Shown here: positions 33,001 to 43,532 of the stretch, one piece after another | Position numbering within the stretch: position 1 is the first letter of the stretch | Layout: every line of letters starts with the position of its first letter | NCBI GenBank assembly: GCA_029204225.1 | Contig: CM055100.1 | Location: forward strand, 34,924,645 to 34,988,644 | Origin: Diphasiastrum complanatum | Taxonomy: Eukaryota; Streptophyta; Lycopodiopsida; Lycopodiales; Lycopodiaceae | Direction of reading: 5' to 3' | Length of the DNA: 64,000 nt | Program-made: the position numbers and the translations under genes | The notes under the pieces: model-generated | Database searches by the model: none | The model's input: the letters and a program-made list of their open reading frames with translations, nothing else | What the model was told of the DNA's origin: nothing

Positions 33001-36000
33001 TTAGAAATTCCATAGCACTAGGTGTCTTATGAGGCATATCTATAGTAACTGGACTGGCTGGTCTAAAACCATAGTTTAGCTCCAAAGGACTCATCTTTGT
33101 AGATGCATTCTTTTTATCATTATAAGCAAACTCCAACAATGGTAGGTAATGTTTCCATTGCGTTTGCTTTTCACTCACATACGCCCTAAGCATGTCTTCG
33201 GAAGTTTGATTAACTCTCTCAATTTGTCCATCCGTTTTAGGATGATCAGAGGTACTCATTCCCAATTGCACCTCTAACTTCTCAAATACTGCAGTCCAAA
33301 AACTACTAGTAAAACGACAGTCTTTGTCAGACACAATGGATCTAGGCAATCCATGAAGTTTGAATACATGCTGCATAAAGAAATCAGCCGTACTAGGTGC
33401 ATCAATCTTAGTATTAGTTGGGATAAAATGAGTTTGTCAACCACCTCTAGGATAGCATTATGTTGCTGTTGCGTACGTGGTAAACATGTAATAAAGTCCT
33501 TGGAAATACTCTCGTATCGCAACAATCATAGCAACCTACATAGGATCTAGTCTAACTCCATGAACAGACACTATATGACCGAGATACTCTATTTCCTTTT
33601 AAACAATTCACCTTTTTTACTATTGGCAAATAAAGTTTTCTCCTCAAAGTAGACAACATAGTTCTAAGGTGAGTCATATACTAGCCCACTCTATTGATGT
33701 GAGCCATGTACACCACACCTCTGATGCATGTAGGGTTGACCAAGACGTCAAAAAGGTGGCACTTATTCTTGGCATCACGGAAATATCTTCTGAAACAAAA
33801 CCCCTCCATGTTGACAAGGGAAGAGTGGCCCTTCCCAAGTCTAGCTATAGCTGCATGCCTCATAGTAAAGATGGATCCAGTGAAGGGTGACCCCCAAGTA
33901 AGTGTACAATGATACTACTTCCAATGATTGTTCATATCCTATCTCTGCATAAAGGCCTTGGAAGTGTTGAAGACCATATGTTTGGCCTTCTTGATATTGA
34001 CCCCTGGTCCCTAGTTGATATTGAAATCATACGAAATTCCAAACGCCACTGTAAGCCCCCTCTAGTCGGCTAGACTAGAACCACATTATCTACATATATA
34101 AGCATGGAATTCAATATGTCAGAGTCTGCATCCTAAACCACCACCCTGGTCCAGAACCCTCTCCAGCTCATCAATATATAGTCCAAAGAGTGTGGTTGAA
34201 ATAGAGCAACCATGCTTCACCCCTATAGTGCTCCAGATACGCTGTGAGGTGCCTGTCTATCAGACTACAATTTGAAAACCATGCATGAAAATATTGCACA
34301 ACCGATTTGTCAAAATCTTTTCTTCATGATGCTCCCAAGGCAAGTACATAGATACAAGCATAAACACTATAGGAGCTTGCCTCTATGTCTCCACCTAGCC
34401 TTTGTTGCATACAAAGTAATAGGTAGGCCTCTCTTTAGGCTCTCATATCCACAATCCTCAAGCACCCCTTGACCCTGACCCTGACCCTTCCTAGCGTGGC
34501 AAACTCCATGCACCACAAAAGCTTGCCGTTGGCAGTACCCTAACACATAGACAAGCAAGTAGGAGAACCGTCTAACAAGTGCCACTCATCAATAGGGCCA
34601 AGTGTCCCAATGAGAATATGAGTGAGGAGCCACCAAGGATCTACTTACAAGGACATGAGAGGCAACTGTGGAGCCAAACACCCAACCAAGTAGAAGCTAA
34701 GGATTAGTACACAAAAGTTCACCCTTGAGCCAAATTGTGCAAATGTCTGATGAGGAGGAGATAGCCAAGAACTTAAATGTTGAAAGCTTGAATGATTGAT
34801 GCGAGTTCCCAATTGACATATAGTGTTTAGGAGAACTCAAACAAGCATCCATGCAATCTCCATGCATGCTAGACTCCATTTTTAGATAACACTAATACAT
34901 CTCATCAAGAATTTGATAGTCACAAACCATGTACCATTCCACATGTCTCTACAGGAGTACCTTAGGTCCTCTTAAATATATTAATTATCCTTTGGTCTTG
35001 ACCAGAATATCGAGGCATAACTAATTAAGTCGATCCCGGAAGTCTGATTCCCATGTCTAGGATTGTTCTAAATCCTTGGTAATAGGTCATGGCCATAACA
35101 TTCTTCCCCCCTTGAACTACTTTCCATCATAACCTTAGAATCTTTAAGGGAATTAACTATCATGTGATCTATTGATATTGCAGGTGTAAACCAAGAAATA
35201 TTTATGATGGAAATACATCTGAAATTCAATTATGATCGCACTATTTTCAATTCGCTCCTGATCTAGATTTACAAAGTTTAGAACTTTAGCAAGCTCACAA
35301 CTATTTAGATGCATTTTAGAAAAATCTAAAATTGGCATTGCAAATAGATAATACATAAGAAAATTTTAAATTTTCTATTGCATCAACAATAGGGACCATC
35401 GGGAAAATAGCTAGTCCATTTTGCTAACTAATCCTCCACTTCTTATCTCTTTTCTCCCCCATAGACGGTTCAAGTTGAAAGTCTACGTTAGGAGATGCCA
35501 TATTTTTTTTAATCTATGTAAGTAAAATGTCCATTTGTACATCTCTTTGCCTATTATGATTCTTCATCTCGTTCAGTGCCACACTTAATTGCTATCAAAT
35601 TTGAAGGTAAGCAGGCATGTTATATGTAGCAGTCCTACTTTCAGTGTTATTATTAGCCATTATCAATCACCTAACCTAGAAGATTAAGCAAAATTGTGAC
35701 CACATAATTGACTAAATTTTGTTAAGGATATAGCATGGCCAAATCACATCTCTTAAACAATTTCTAAGTTGTGACACTGACCAAATAGCAATAATTTCTA
35801 ATAGCCTTCAAATGCAAGAAGCAATGAATTTTCAACTTGCGGCACTGACCAAATGGCAATAACCCCTAACAACCTTTAAAAGGCTTAAGAAACAATGGAT
35901 TTTCAACTCACATTATATCGGCAACACAAATTTGATAACTTACAGTTTTCAATTAATAACTTTAAAACTTGAAATTCACAATTGAAACTTGATTTACCAT

Positions 36001-38386
36001 CTTAAGAATCAATACTGTAATTGAATCAATATGTAATAATTGACGTGCATTAGTTGATATGCAATAATCAACATGCAATCCACTCTATATATTCATTTGA
36101 ATGAGCAAAGGAATTTCATTCTGGTTTTTAAAAATTTATACCATAGTATGGTGTCATAATTATCCATGCACAACTTATAACTACTCAAAACAACTGCACA
36201 TCCTAGCATTTGGCAACAGTTTTGGAAGTTCTCTAATGAATGCTAAAGAGTCATATTTTCACACCATAATTGAATTAATTTTAGGTAGTTATGCACAATA
36301 CCAAAAAGTCACTTAATTACAATTTATATTCTAGATAGCCTGAAATTGAAATCAAGGATGAAAAGAAAAGAAAAGAGGGGAGGTCTGTCTAAGACCATTT
36401 GAACTCCTTTTGACCCATCACTGGTCTTGCAAAGAACCATTTGCAGCCTTTTACTTGAACTATTCCTTTTTTTCTTGTCAGGTCATATTGTTTTTCTCAA
36501 GTGTCTTCTCTCATGCAGCCCAACCAACAATTTGCTAGATGCAATTATCAAGGATCTCCACAAGATTATTGTTATGGCTCTAATGCGGGTTTGGACCATT
36601 AGGGGTTGTCTTGGACGTAGGGACCAAGCCTAATCTAGATAATAGTCGAGTAGGACCATGTGATCACACCCGCATGCGAAATAGGCATGTGTATTGCATC
36701 TTAGTATGGGATAGGATGTACATGCATTGTGCTTATGCATGGGTCTTGGCTATTATGGGTTAGGGGTACCTACATGCAATGGACATGCATGGGAGCCAGG
36801 CATAGACTGATAGCACGCTTGCATGTGGATTTGGTGCATAGGCAGGCGGGGTGGGTGCCATACTCCATATATACCCTCACCCGTGCCATTAGGATCATTG
36901 AGAGTCTACGGCCGTTATGTTGTCGGATTGGTAAGCGCTCGGGTGTAGATACTTAAGTTTTTGAGGTGATGGTTCCGAGATTGGAACTAGATCTTCAAGG
37001 CCCTGTTGAGAAAGTTAAATTTTCATGTTCTAAACTTGGGCCAATCGGACATAATATTAGGATATGAGTGGTTCTTTAGCAAATCTGATAGTTTGCATAT
37101 CGATTTTAAGAAGCTTGAATTACAGTTTATTGATTCTAGTGGTAAAGTTGTATCCATTTTTGGTGATGATGCTTGTACTCAATTTTCGATGGTTACATTG
37201 GCGGAATCAATAAAGGAAGTTCAAAATTTTGATTGTTACTATCTTGTTTTAAAATCTTGCTTAAGTGGAATTGTTTGAGTCTTCTAATGTGAATGATAGT
37301 TCTAAATCAGTTATTGATAGTAATTTCATTGTGAATGATGGAAATTAGTATGGTAATTTAGATCATATACATGAAGAGGAACAATTATTAGCATATTTAA
37401 AATAAGGGTTTGGTGATGTATTCCCTAGTGAACTTCTGAATGGTCTACCTCTGTCTAGGTCGGTAGATCATAAGATAGAATTAATTTTGGGAAGTCAACC
37501 TATCTTCCGACAACCGTATCATTTTAGTTTGAAGGAAGAGGAGGAAGTGACTCGGCAAATTGAGGAGTATCTTCGGATGGGTCACATTCGGCCTAGTAAA
37601 TCGCCATGGTGAGCGCCGGTTCTTCTGAAGGATAAGGACGGTACTTTTCGGATGTGCGTGGACTATAAGGGGGCTGAATAAGGTTACCTTTAAAAATAAG
37701 TATCATTTGCCTAGAATGGACGATCTAGTTGATCGTTTGGGTGGAGCCAAGTATTTTACTAAGATTGATTTGCAAACTGGTTATCATCAGTTCAGAATTC
37801 ATCCAGAAGATGTATTGAAGACGGGTTTCAGGACAAGATTTGGTCACTACAAATTTTTGGTTTTACTGTTCGGTTTAACCAATGCTCCAGCCACTTTCTA
37901 GCAGGTGATGAACGATTTATTTCGTCCATATCTGGGAAAGTTTGTTGTGGTGTTTTTGGGTGATTTACTCATCTATAGTAAAACACTCAAAGAGCATACA
38001 AAGCATCTGCGTACTGTCTTGAGGATTTTGAGACAAGAGAAGCTTTATGCTAAAGAGTCAAAGTGTGAGTTCTTTAAGAAGGAACTGTTGTATCTTGGTC
38101 ATATCATATCCTGGAAGGGAATTGTGATTGATCAGGAAAAGATAAAAACGGTCCTAGAGTGGCCAATTCCTAAAACAATAAGAAAACTTAAATCATTTCT
38201 GGGGTTTATTGTTTTCTTGGTTCAAAAAAAAAAAAAACTCGTTACCTGCTCATCGAACATCCTACTCCTTGCGATAGAGAGTCAGTCCCGAAAGTTTCGA
38301 GATTTCCGCGCCCTAGAGAGAGAGAGAGATCCGAGACATGATCCACGCCCGAGAGAGAGAGAGATCCGAGATAGTTCCGCGCCTAA

Positions 38387-38434
<48 letters not shown>

Positions 38435-38449
38435 TAGTTCCAAGAGAGA

Positions 38450-38525
<76 letters not shown>

Positions 38526-41500
38526 GGGTGGAGCTGTGTGTGTGTGACTGTTGACATGTGTGTGTGTGTGAGTGTTGACAAATGTGTGTGTGTGTGTGTG
38601 TTTTGTCATTTTCGTGAAATTCGAATCATTGAACATTTGCTAATTTACCACTAACTAACCATGCACATGGTACATTGGAATATGACATATGTAATATGTA
38701 ATATGTATGCTGTGACATTAATGTTAAAAAAAAAAACCCTAAAACCGATTTGCCGGTTCGAACCTGGAGAAGTCGATTCTTTCTCGATTCAAACTCGATT
38801 CAAACACGGTTCGAAAAGGCGATTCGAAAGGTACCCTCAAACATTGGCGAGGTGGGTGCCATACTCTATATATACCCTCACCCGTGTCCATGAAGATCAT
38901 TGGTAAGCGCTTACTATCATTGTGATTTGCCATACTCCCTAGTGCTCGGGGGCTAGATAAGAGGCGATCTAGGTTGGTTGGGTCGGTTTCGTCCATTGCA
39001 TTTCCCTGTTGCGTTCTTGGAGCTCTACCCAGATTGGAGGTCTTTGGAGACGTTGTAGTTATACTGTTATCAAGGATAGATTTTAGACCTTAGACCATCA
39101 TGAAGGGATTCTCTTCTCCAATCGGTCAAAGTATGCTCGAGATCTATAGCCTCCTACACCCTTGTCTCTGTGGCCTCATATGAAGACATGGGCTCCAAAT
39201 TATTGCCTAATCACGAGTTTCCTCCATTATTGTGGGCTTCTTTCAAGAATCTCTAGATATGAAAAACGACATTCCACACACTATGAGAGAAATACCCTTT
39301 GATTCTTGGAACTAAGAAAGTTGGCAGCACCGAAGCCTTGCAAAGGGAGAAAGGCGATTCATGTTGGACATTGGTGGGATTGCTTATTGAATGGGTGTCT
39401 TCTGACTAAGTTTGCAATGCAATTCTACCATGGTAAATGCTTCAGGTGTTACAATTTACTACAGTACCTAGTTTGAACTTTGAAATTAATATGCATCTCA
39501 AGGTTGTAGACTTTCTGATCTCTTGGTCTACTGCTCTCCTGTTGAGGTCCAGAAATATAGAATCTTGTAAATACTAAATATGTGATGAATAATTATAGTG
39601 TCAAGTGATACTTTATCAGATCTGTGATTGCCATTTCATGTAGTCAAAAGAGGAATGCTGAGGGATTACAAGTAGATGGCAAGGCTGATCCAAATCATTG
39701 TATACAGTACTTTAAGATTTTTGCTAAGAATCAGTATTAACTGTTATATTTTTGCAAACCCTCATCATTCCTACACTGCAACAAGATTGTTGTCTACTAC
39801 ACACATAATACCTTTGATGTTTAAACAATTTCTTCAGATACGTCATCATATTTCAATTGGTCATTGGAACACTTTTGTAATTCCACTCTGCACTCTTTCC
39901 ATAGAGCAGTCTTGCCATCTTCTTTTGTTAACTTTAATCTCGCCATTTCATTAAATCTCGTGTACCATGACTGTTACGTTGAAGTTATCAGAAGAGAGCA
40001 CCTAGTTTAAAGTGGCCTTTTTGCTGTTGATTGTCTTCTTTCCACCATTTCCAGCATTTTATATGAGTTAAGCTCAACTCACTATGATTTAAAATGAGCT
40101 GCTGCCCAAAACAAGGTAAAAGCACATACATCTGTTGTAGATAATATTTGATTGCTAATTCTTATGGATGACTGCTCTCACAGATGCACACTGATTGTCT
40201 GCATTTTCCACAGAGGGGATTTGAGCCACAATGGTTGTCTTTGACCTTCTCCAAGGCAATTTTCTTGGGCAATGGACTAATTGCCATAATATCTGGTCTT
40301 TTAGCAAATACTCTTGCTGGAACTTTGGGGCTTGGTCCTGTTTCACCGTTTGATGCTGCTGCCTTTGGTCTTACCATTGGTTTGGTTCTCATTTGCTTTA
40401 CCTGGTCAGAAAATTATGGTGATCCTTCGGAAGACAAAACTCTGATTGCCCAGTTCAAAGCTGCTGCTACAATCATTGCTGCTGGTAAGTGCAACTTGAT
40501 TCTCAGCTTTGTATTTAAATTCTATTTAGACCTTGAAATCAATGGAGCTGTCAGGTAGTATCAACTTGCAAATTCTATAAAATATTCTTATTGACAAATT
40601 TTTTTCTTCATTGCTTTTGGAGCAGATGAGAAGATTGCTCTTTTAGGAGCAATCCAGTCACTGTTTGAGGGTTCTATGTACACATTTGTCTTTCTTTGGA
40701 CACCTGCTTTAAGTCCAAATGACCAGGAGATTCCCCATGGATTCATATTTGCAACGCTGATGCTAGCATCAATGCTGGGTAGCTCACTTGCATCACGCCT
40801 CATGACAAGGATGACTCTCAGGGTTGAAACCTACATGCAAGTAGTATTTTTTGTTTCAGCTGTGTCTCTCTTGATGCCAATTCTTGTAAATGTAAGTGTA
40901 TCTCCAGAAATTTTAAGTGAATAGGACATGAAATTTAATGATTGCTGCCAATGTTTTTTGTTATCTTTGAAATGAACATAAGTATTATGTAAAATCGTTG
41001 ATGGTGGTTATCACTAAGTCATGCAGTCGTGGTCCTTCATAAGAGTGAAATAGTATATACTAGATATCCATGTTTTCAGTGCTTTACTCTAATATTTTGT
41101 TTTGTTCTTAGCAGTTTATGGGGATTTCATCAGATGACCAAGGTGGGACCATGTCTGCTAGTGGGCGTGTTCTCTTGCTATCCTTTTGTGTTTTTGAAGT
41201 TTGTATTGGTATCTTTTGGCCATCAATCATGAAGATGAGGTCACAATATATTCCTGAGGATTCACGAAGCACAATCATGAATTTTTTCCGCATTCCCTTG
41301 AACCTTTTTGTCTGTTTGGTGTTGTACAAAGTAAGTATATTTCTTAAGCTTTGTAACAAGATCTATAAGCATGCACTGAAAATTTGTCTCTTTTTTAACA
41401 GTTGGTTATGAATAACTTGTTGGTTGTCCAGATTTTTTGTCATTTACTCAAGATTCCCTCTGACTGAATTTAGATCACTTAAATAGTGATTCTGAATATA

Positions 41501-41982
41501 AAACATATCCTATTCAACTTGTACTGCTTAATTTTCTCATCTTTAAAAAATTGAACTGTTGCTTGTTTTTTACCATTCAGTCCATGATTCTCTCAGCAAC
41601 AGGAACACTGTTCCCAGCATTTGTTGCGTCAATCATTTCAACAATGTTATGGATTGATCTTGCATGCATATGGTCCACAATTTTCTGCTAAATATTCCCA
41701 ATTGAAGCATATGAGTTGGCAACCAAACAGTCTGAACGCTCCCGCTTTGCTGATACTTTTACTCCTGTTTCTTCTATTCATGTGACTTGCTGATTCTTGA
41801 TAATCTCTGAAGCTTACCATTTGAACAACTTAGATGCTGGACTCGCTTCTTTTTGGAACAGGTTGATGCATTTCCAGTCAGTGTCATGTTCGGAATGTCT
41901 TCAATATTTCTTATGATGGCAGCTATATTGCAGCGGCGACTTTCGGTTGTGTCAGACAAATTGAAAACTAGTACAATTTTAC

Positions 41983-42035
<53 letters not shown>

Positions 42036-42154
42036 CGTGCGCACACATCCACCCACATACAATCTGATAAGGTGAAATTTTGGCAGGGTTTGTGGAGGGT
42101 CGAGTTTCAGCAGAAAAAGAGCACGATTCAGAAACGGAACTTCTCAAGATTTAA
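30067..42154 (+). CDS. MFSD5-like major facilitator transporter (molybdate-anion transporter family), 8 exons
   Basis: Exons joined by splice signals and frame: 30067-30217, 31308-31452, 31762-31930, 40214-40484, 40626-40891, 41115-41330, 41862-41970, 42087-42154 (stop TAA). Together 1,395 nt, 464 residues, the usual family length of about 460. All introns are GT-AG. Landmarks in order: N-terminal membrane segment; [44 protein letters not shown], the MFS loop motif between helices 2 and 3, restored across the exon 2/3 junction; [71 protein letters not shown]; and a C-terminal acidic tail after helix 12. Plant members are annotated as molybdate-anion transporter-like; substrate here is inferred. 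No stop interrupts any exon. Exons 7 and 8 are the least certain; exon 7 is anchored by [15 protein letters not shown]. Confidence 0.93.
30218..31307 (+). other. Intron 1 of the transporter gene
   Basis: Donor G|GTAACT after codon position 1, acceptor ACTTCAG|CTGG; the split codon gives Ala in AGDWLQ. 1,090 bases, no embedded element recognised. Confidence 0.85.
32870..33540 (-). pseudogene. Gypsy-D integrase remnant in intron 3
   Basis: Minus strand: [21 protein letters not shown] and DKL (first catalytic Asp region), then in another frame [48 protein letters not shown] (Asp and Glu present), [20 protein letters not shown] and [10 protein letters not shown]. Past a stop, [20 protein letters not shown] and REFKEG extend to about 32870. 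It lacks the zinc finger and the C-terminal module. It lies antisense to the host gene, so it will not affect splicing unless it offers cryptic sites. Confidence 0.85.
33660..34560 (-). pseudogene. LINE (non-LTR) reverse transcriptase remnant in intron 3
   Basis: Minus strand, several frames. Near 34220: [20 protein letters not shown], the G-(V/L)-K-x-GC-x-(L/I)-S-P/T-x-LF motif of LINE reverse transcriptases. Near 34100: YVDNVVLV at the YADD position with the second Asp replaced by Asn. Near 34000: [14 protein letters not shown], the matching K-T-K/A-K-x-MVF segment. Downstream, [15 protein letters not shown] continues. Upstream (34560-34300), [12 protein letters not shown] and ILTNRL resemble the earlier motifs. 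No endonuclease or poly(A) tail was seen. Clade not assigned. Confidence 0.65.
34900..35100 (-). repeat. 3' LTR start of a minus-strand gypsy in intron 3
   Basis: On the minus strand this begins TGTTATGGCCATGACC, directly after the purine tract AAGGGGGGAAGAA (35101-35113). A TATA-like TATATTTAAGAG is near 34970-34980. The far LTR end is not determined; 34900 is nominal. Confidence 0.6.
35150..35663 (-). pseudogene. Gypsy gag N-terminal remnant in intron 3
   Basis: Minus strand from ATG near 35660: [20 protein letters not shown], two stops, then [20 protein letters not shown], and after a frameshift [20 protein letters not shown] and [14 protein letters not shown]-like sequence. This charged N-terminal layout is typical of chromovirus gag leaders, though no zinc knuckle remains. 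Only about 40 bases separate it from the polypurine tract, so all of pol is deleted. Confidence 0.5.
35664..36569. other. Intron 3 segment without gene; imperfect 75-bp duplication
   Basis: A segment starting (G)ACACTGACCAAATAGCAATAA at about 35773 is repeated at about 35845 as GGCACTGACCAAATGGCAATAA, each ending (A/G)ATTTTCAACT. Otherwise AT-rich with no coding resemblance. It may hold the 5' LTR of the minus-strand gag remnant. Confidence 0.5.
36570..36939 (+). repeat. Gypsy LTR 5' part (TGTTATGG family) in intron 3
   Basis: Starts TGTTATGGCTCTAATG and matches 11677-12046 throughout, including GCATGTGTATTGCAT, ATATATA at 36867-36873 and the TGTCGGATTGGTAAGCGC segment. It stops at 36939 and is fused to protease-region coding sequence. 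Confidence 0.85.
36940..38222 (+). pseudogene. Gypsy-E protease end and reverse transcriptase in intron 3
   Basis: Enters in protease: [32 protein letters not shown]. After stops, [20 protein letters not shown] and [19 protein letters not shown] (stop) then [18 protein letters not shown] begin reverse transcriptase. Then [34 protein letters not shown] (stop) and [18 protein letters not shown]. The catalytic box is F-L-G-D, so the first Asp is Gly: this copy is dead even apart from its stops. Ends at [10 protein letters not shown] and an A-run. Bounded by LTR pieces of one family. Confidence 0.85.
38318..38606. repeat. Compound (GA)n and (TG)n microsatellite
   Basis: Short GA tracts from 38318, longer ones at about 38390-38430 and 38454-38522, separated by GATCCGAGA-type phrases that are themselves repeated. 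(TG)n runs follow at about 38535-38605. Long open frames here (Arg-Glu, Ser-Leu or Thr-His repeats) are artefacts of the repeat. Confidence 0.95.
38850..39072 (+). repeat. Gypsy LTR 3' part (TGTTATGG family) in intron 3
   Basis: Matches 36852-36939 at its start (GGTGGGTGCCATACTC, TATATATA) and 12040-12200 further on (CCATACTCCCTAGTGCTCGG). About 30 bases between ATCATTG and GTAAGCGC are missing relative to the 36.9-kb copy; both ends of the deletion carry ATTG, so short-homology deletion is likely. Probably the 3' LTR of Gypsy-E. Confidence 0.8.
41985..42032. repeat. (CT)n microsatellite in intron 7
   Basis: About 24 CT units lie 14 bases after the exon 7 donor (ACTA|GTACAA) and fill nearly half of the 116-base intron. 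The tract reaches the GTGCGTGCGCACAC sequence. Confidence 0.95.
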
Positions 42155-43357
42155 GTAGTGCAATCCTATCTTTTTCGCTGACAGCAGAACAACATCAACG
42201 GATGGATACTTGGCAAATTTCTTGTCTGGGGGATATCGCTATCTACTATCCGGCTATTGAATAGTCATTGAATCGTATTCCATTGTTACTTCTAAAGATG
42301 GAGAGATCTTATTTTTGTAGCAGAGTTGAGGACAAAAATCATTATCATTCATTTACTACATTGTATAGAATCAAGGCTGCACCAAAGATTTCACAGCCAG
42401 AGGAAAATATTCAAAGGTCAAGACATAATACTTGTTTTGAGATTTTTTGTTGAACATGATGTTGCATTGATGTGACAGTGCTAACCCATCTGGTGTGTTT
42501 TGTTTTCCCTAGCTTCGTCTTATGTCTGATGCTTGTTTGTTCAAACTAGGGAGCTTAAATCTGCCGTCTTCAAGGACTCTTCAATTTGTTGTCTTTCTAG
42601 CCAAGGACTGCCTTATTTGTGTTTTACTCAGATCTGGTAACCTCTAGATTTACTCATGGAAATCTACATTTTAAGGATGAGATTATTCTAGCTCCTCAAG
42701 TTCAAAGTACGAGCTCTTTAATATTAATAAGTGCAAACACAGTTTTAAAATTGCTGTTGGACCTTGAATGGAGTGTGATCCCCTTCTGGATTACCTCAAG
42801 AATGATGAGGAGACCTTACAATTGTCCTCAGTACGTTTTGGAAGATTGCTACAGAAATGAAACAACAACTGCAACATAAAATAACAATTTCTTACACGAA
42901 AAGTATGATCCTAGTCTAGAATTCAGTACATGTAACATGGTATACTCAGAAGTCTCCCTTTCTAGGAAGTTATGAAAAAATGTTGCAATCTTCTTTGGCA
43001 TGTTCTGTACAACAGAGAAAATGAGTTCTCTGTGATGCTGGTTGTGCACTATTCTTGTATTATGTAAGGCCCAAGTTTTTATCCGGGATTTTGGTGGGAT
43101 AGGTTGTGGGATTCTTGCTATACATGGTCTACCATCAACAAGATCTCTCTATACATGAGAGCATTTCTTGAGCTATTATGCTTTGTCGATACAACGGTTC
43201 CTGAAAATCATTTGTTCAAGTATGTGCTGCATCCTAGCGGTGGGAAGAGGCTGTTGGGATTTTGTTCCCCTCTATACAAGATCTTCGAGAGGAACTGTTT
43301 GTCTTCTGACATAGCAATTGGGCAGACTTTAGTGATTCCATTAGCATGGTTTCAGAT
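42155..43357 (+). other. 3' flank of the transporter gene; no further gene
   Basis: Holds the 3' UTR, whose end I cannot fix; AT-rich ATAAAATAACAA near 42877 is one possible polyadenylation context. Small open stretches (42268-42453, 42619-42879, 43104-43379) show no domain. Confidence 0.45.
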
Positions 43358-43532
43358 GCAGCTGGCTGTGATGTGCTGACATCCATCCAGTTAAGACTTC
43401 TCAAAAACTACTTGTTGATGGATTAATGCAAGTTGGTGGCTTTGGTCATAAACTGTCTATCTTTAGAAATGAACGTAAACTGTCAGTGTGAGCCGTTTCG
43501 AGTAGTTATGCAAACTGTGTAAAAATACGAAG
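43358..43532 (-). repeat. Copia LTR part, left of the 3.4-kb insertion
   Basis: Aligns with 55637-55796 (GATGTGCTG(A/G)CATCCATCCAG through GAGCCGTTTCGAGTAGTTATG to ACGAAG). In the 55-kb copy the sequence runs on without a break; here it is interrupted after ACGAAG at 43532 and resumes at 46960. By position it is the 3' LTR of Copia-2, read on the minus strand. Confidence 0.75.

Larger units (their letters stand above)
31931..40213 (+). other. Intron 3 of the transporter gene, 8.28 kb, retroelement-filled
   Basis: Donor AAG|GTGATC after GCGGAGCATTTTAAG, acceptor TTCCACAG|AGGGGATTTGAG, phase 0. It joins ...SWLVAEHFK to [10 protein letters not shown], a continuous family segment. It carries fragments of at least four retroelements on both strands, listed separately. 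31931-32869 and 39073-40213 show nothing recognisable. The other introns total about 2.4 kb. Confidence 0.85.

Noticed and set aside
35153-35356. Independent small protein on the minus strand
   Set aside because: It is a shifted frame of the gypsy gag remnant next to the polypurine tract.
38282-38636. Open stretches of 99-107 codons on the minus strand and the end of a 206-codon plus-strand stretch
   Set aside because: They are (GA)n and (TG)n read as Arg-Glu, Ser-Leu or Thr-His repeats; only the first part of the plus-strand stretch, to about 38222, is gypsy reverse transcriptase.
38750-38770. tRNA or SINE promoter box (GGTTCGAACC)
   Set aside because: The B-box-like palindrome has no A box at the right distance on either strand and no cloverleaf around it.
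40184-40558. Separate gene starting at ATG 40184
   Set aside because: The open stretch is exon 4 of the transporter plus intron bases on both sides; the acceptor at 40213 and donor at 40485 fit the family protein.
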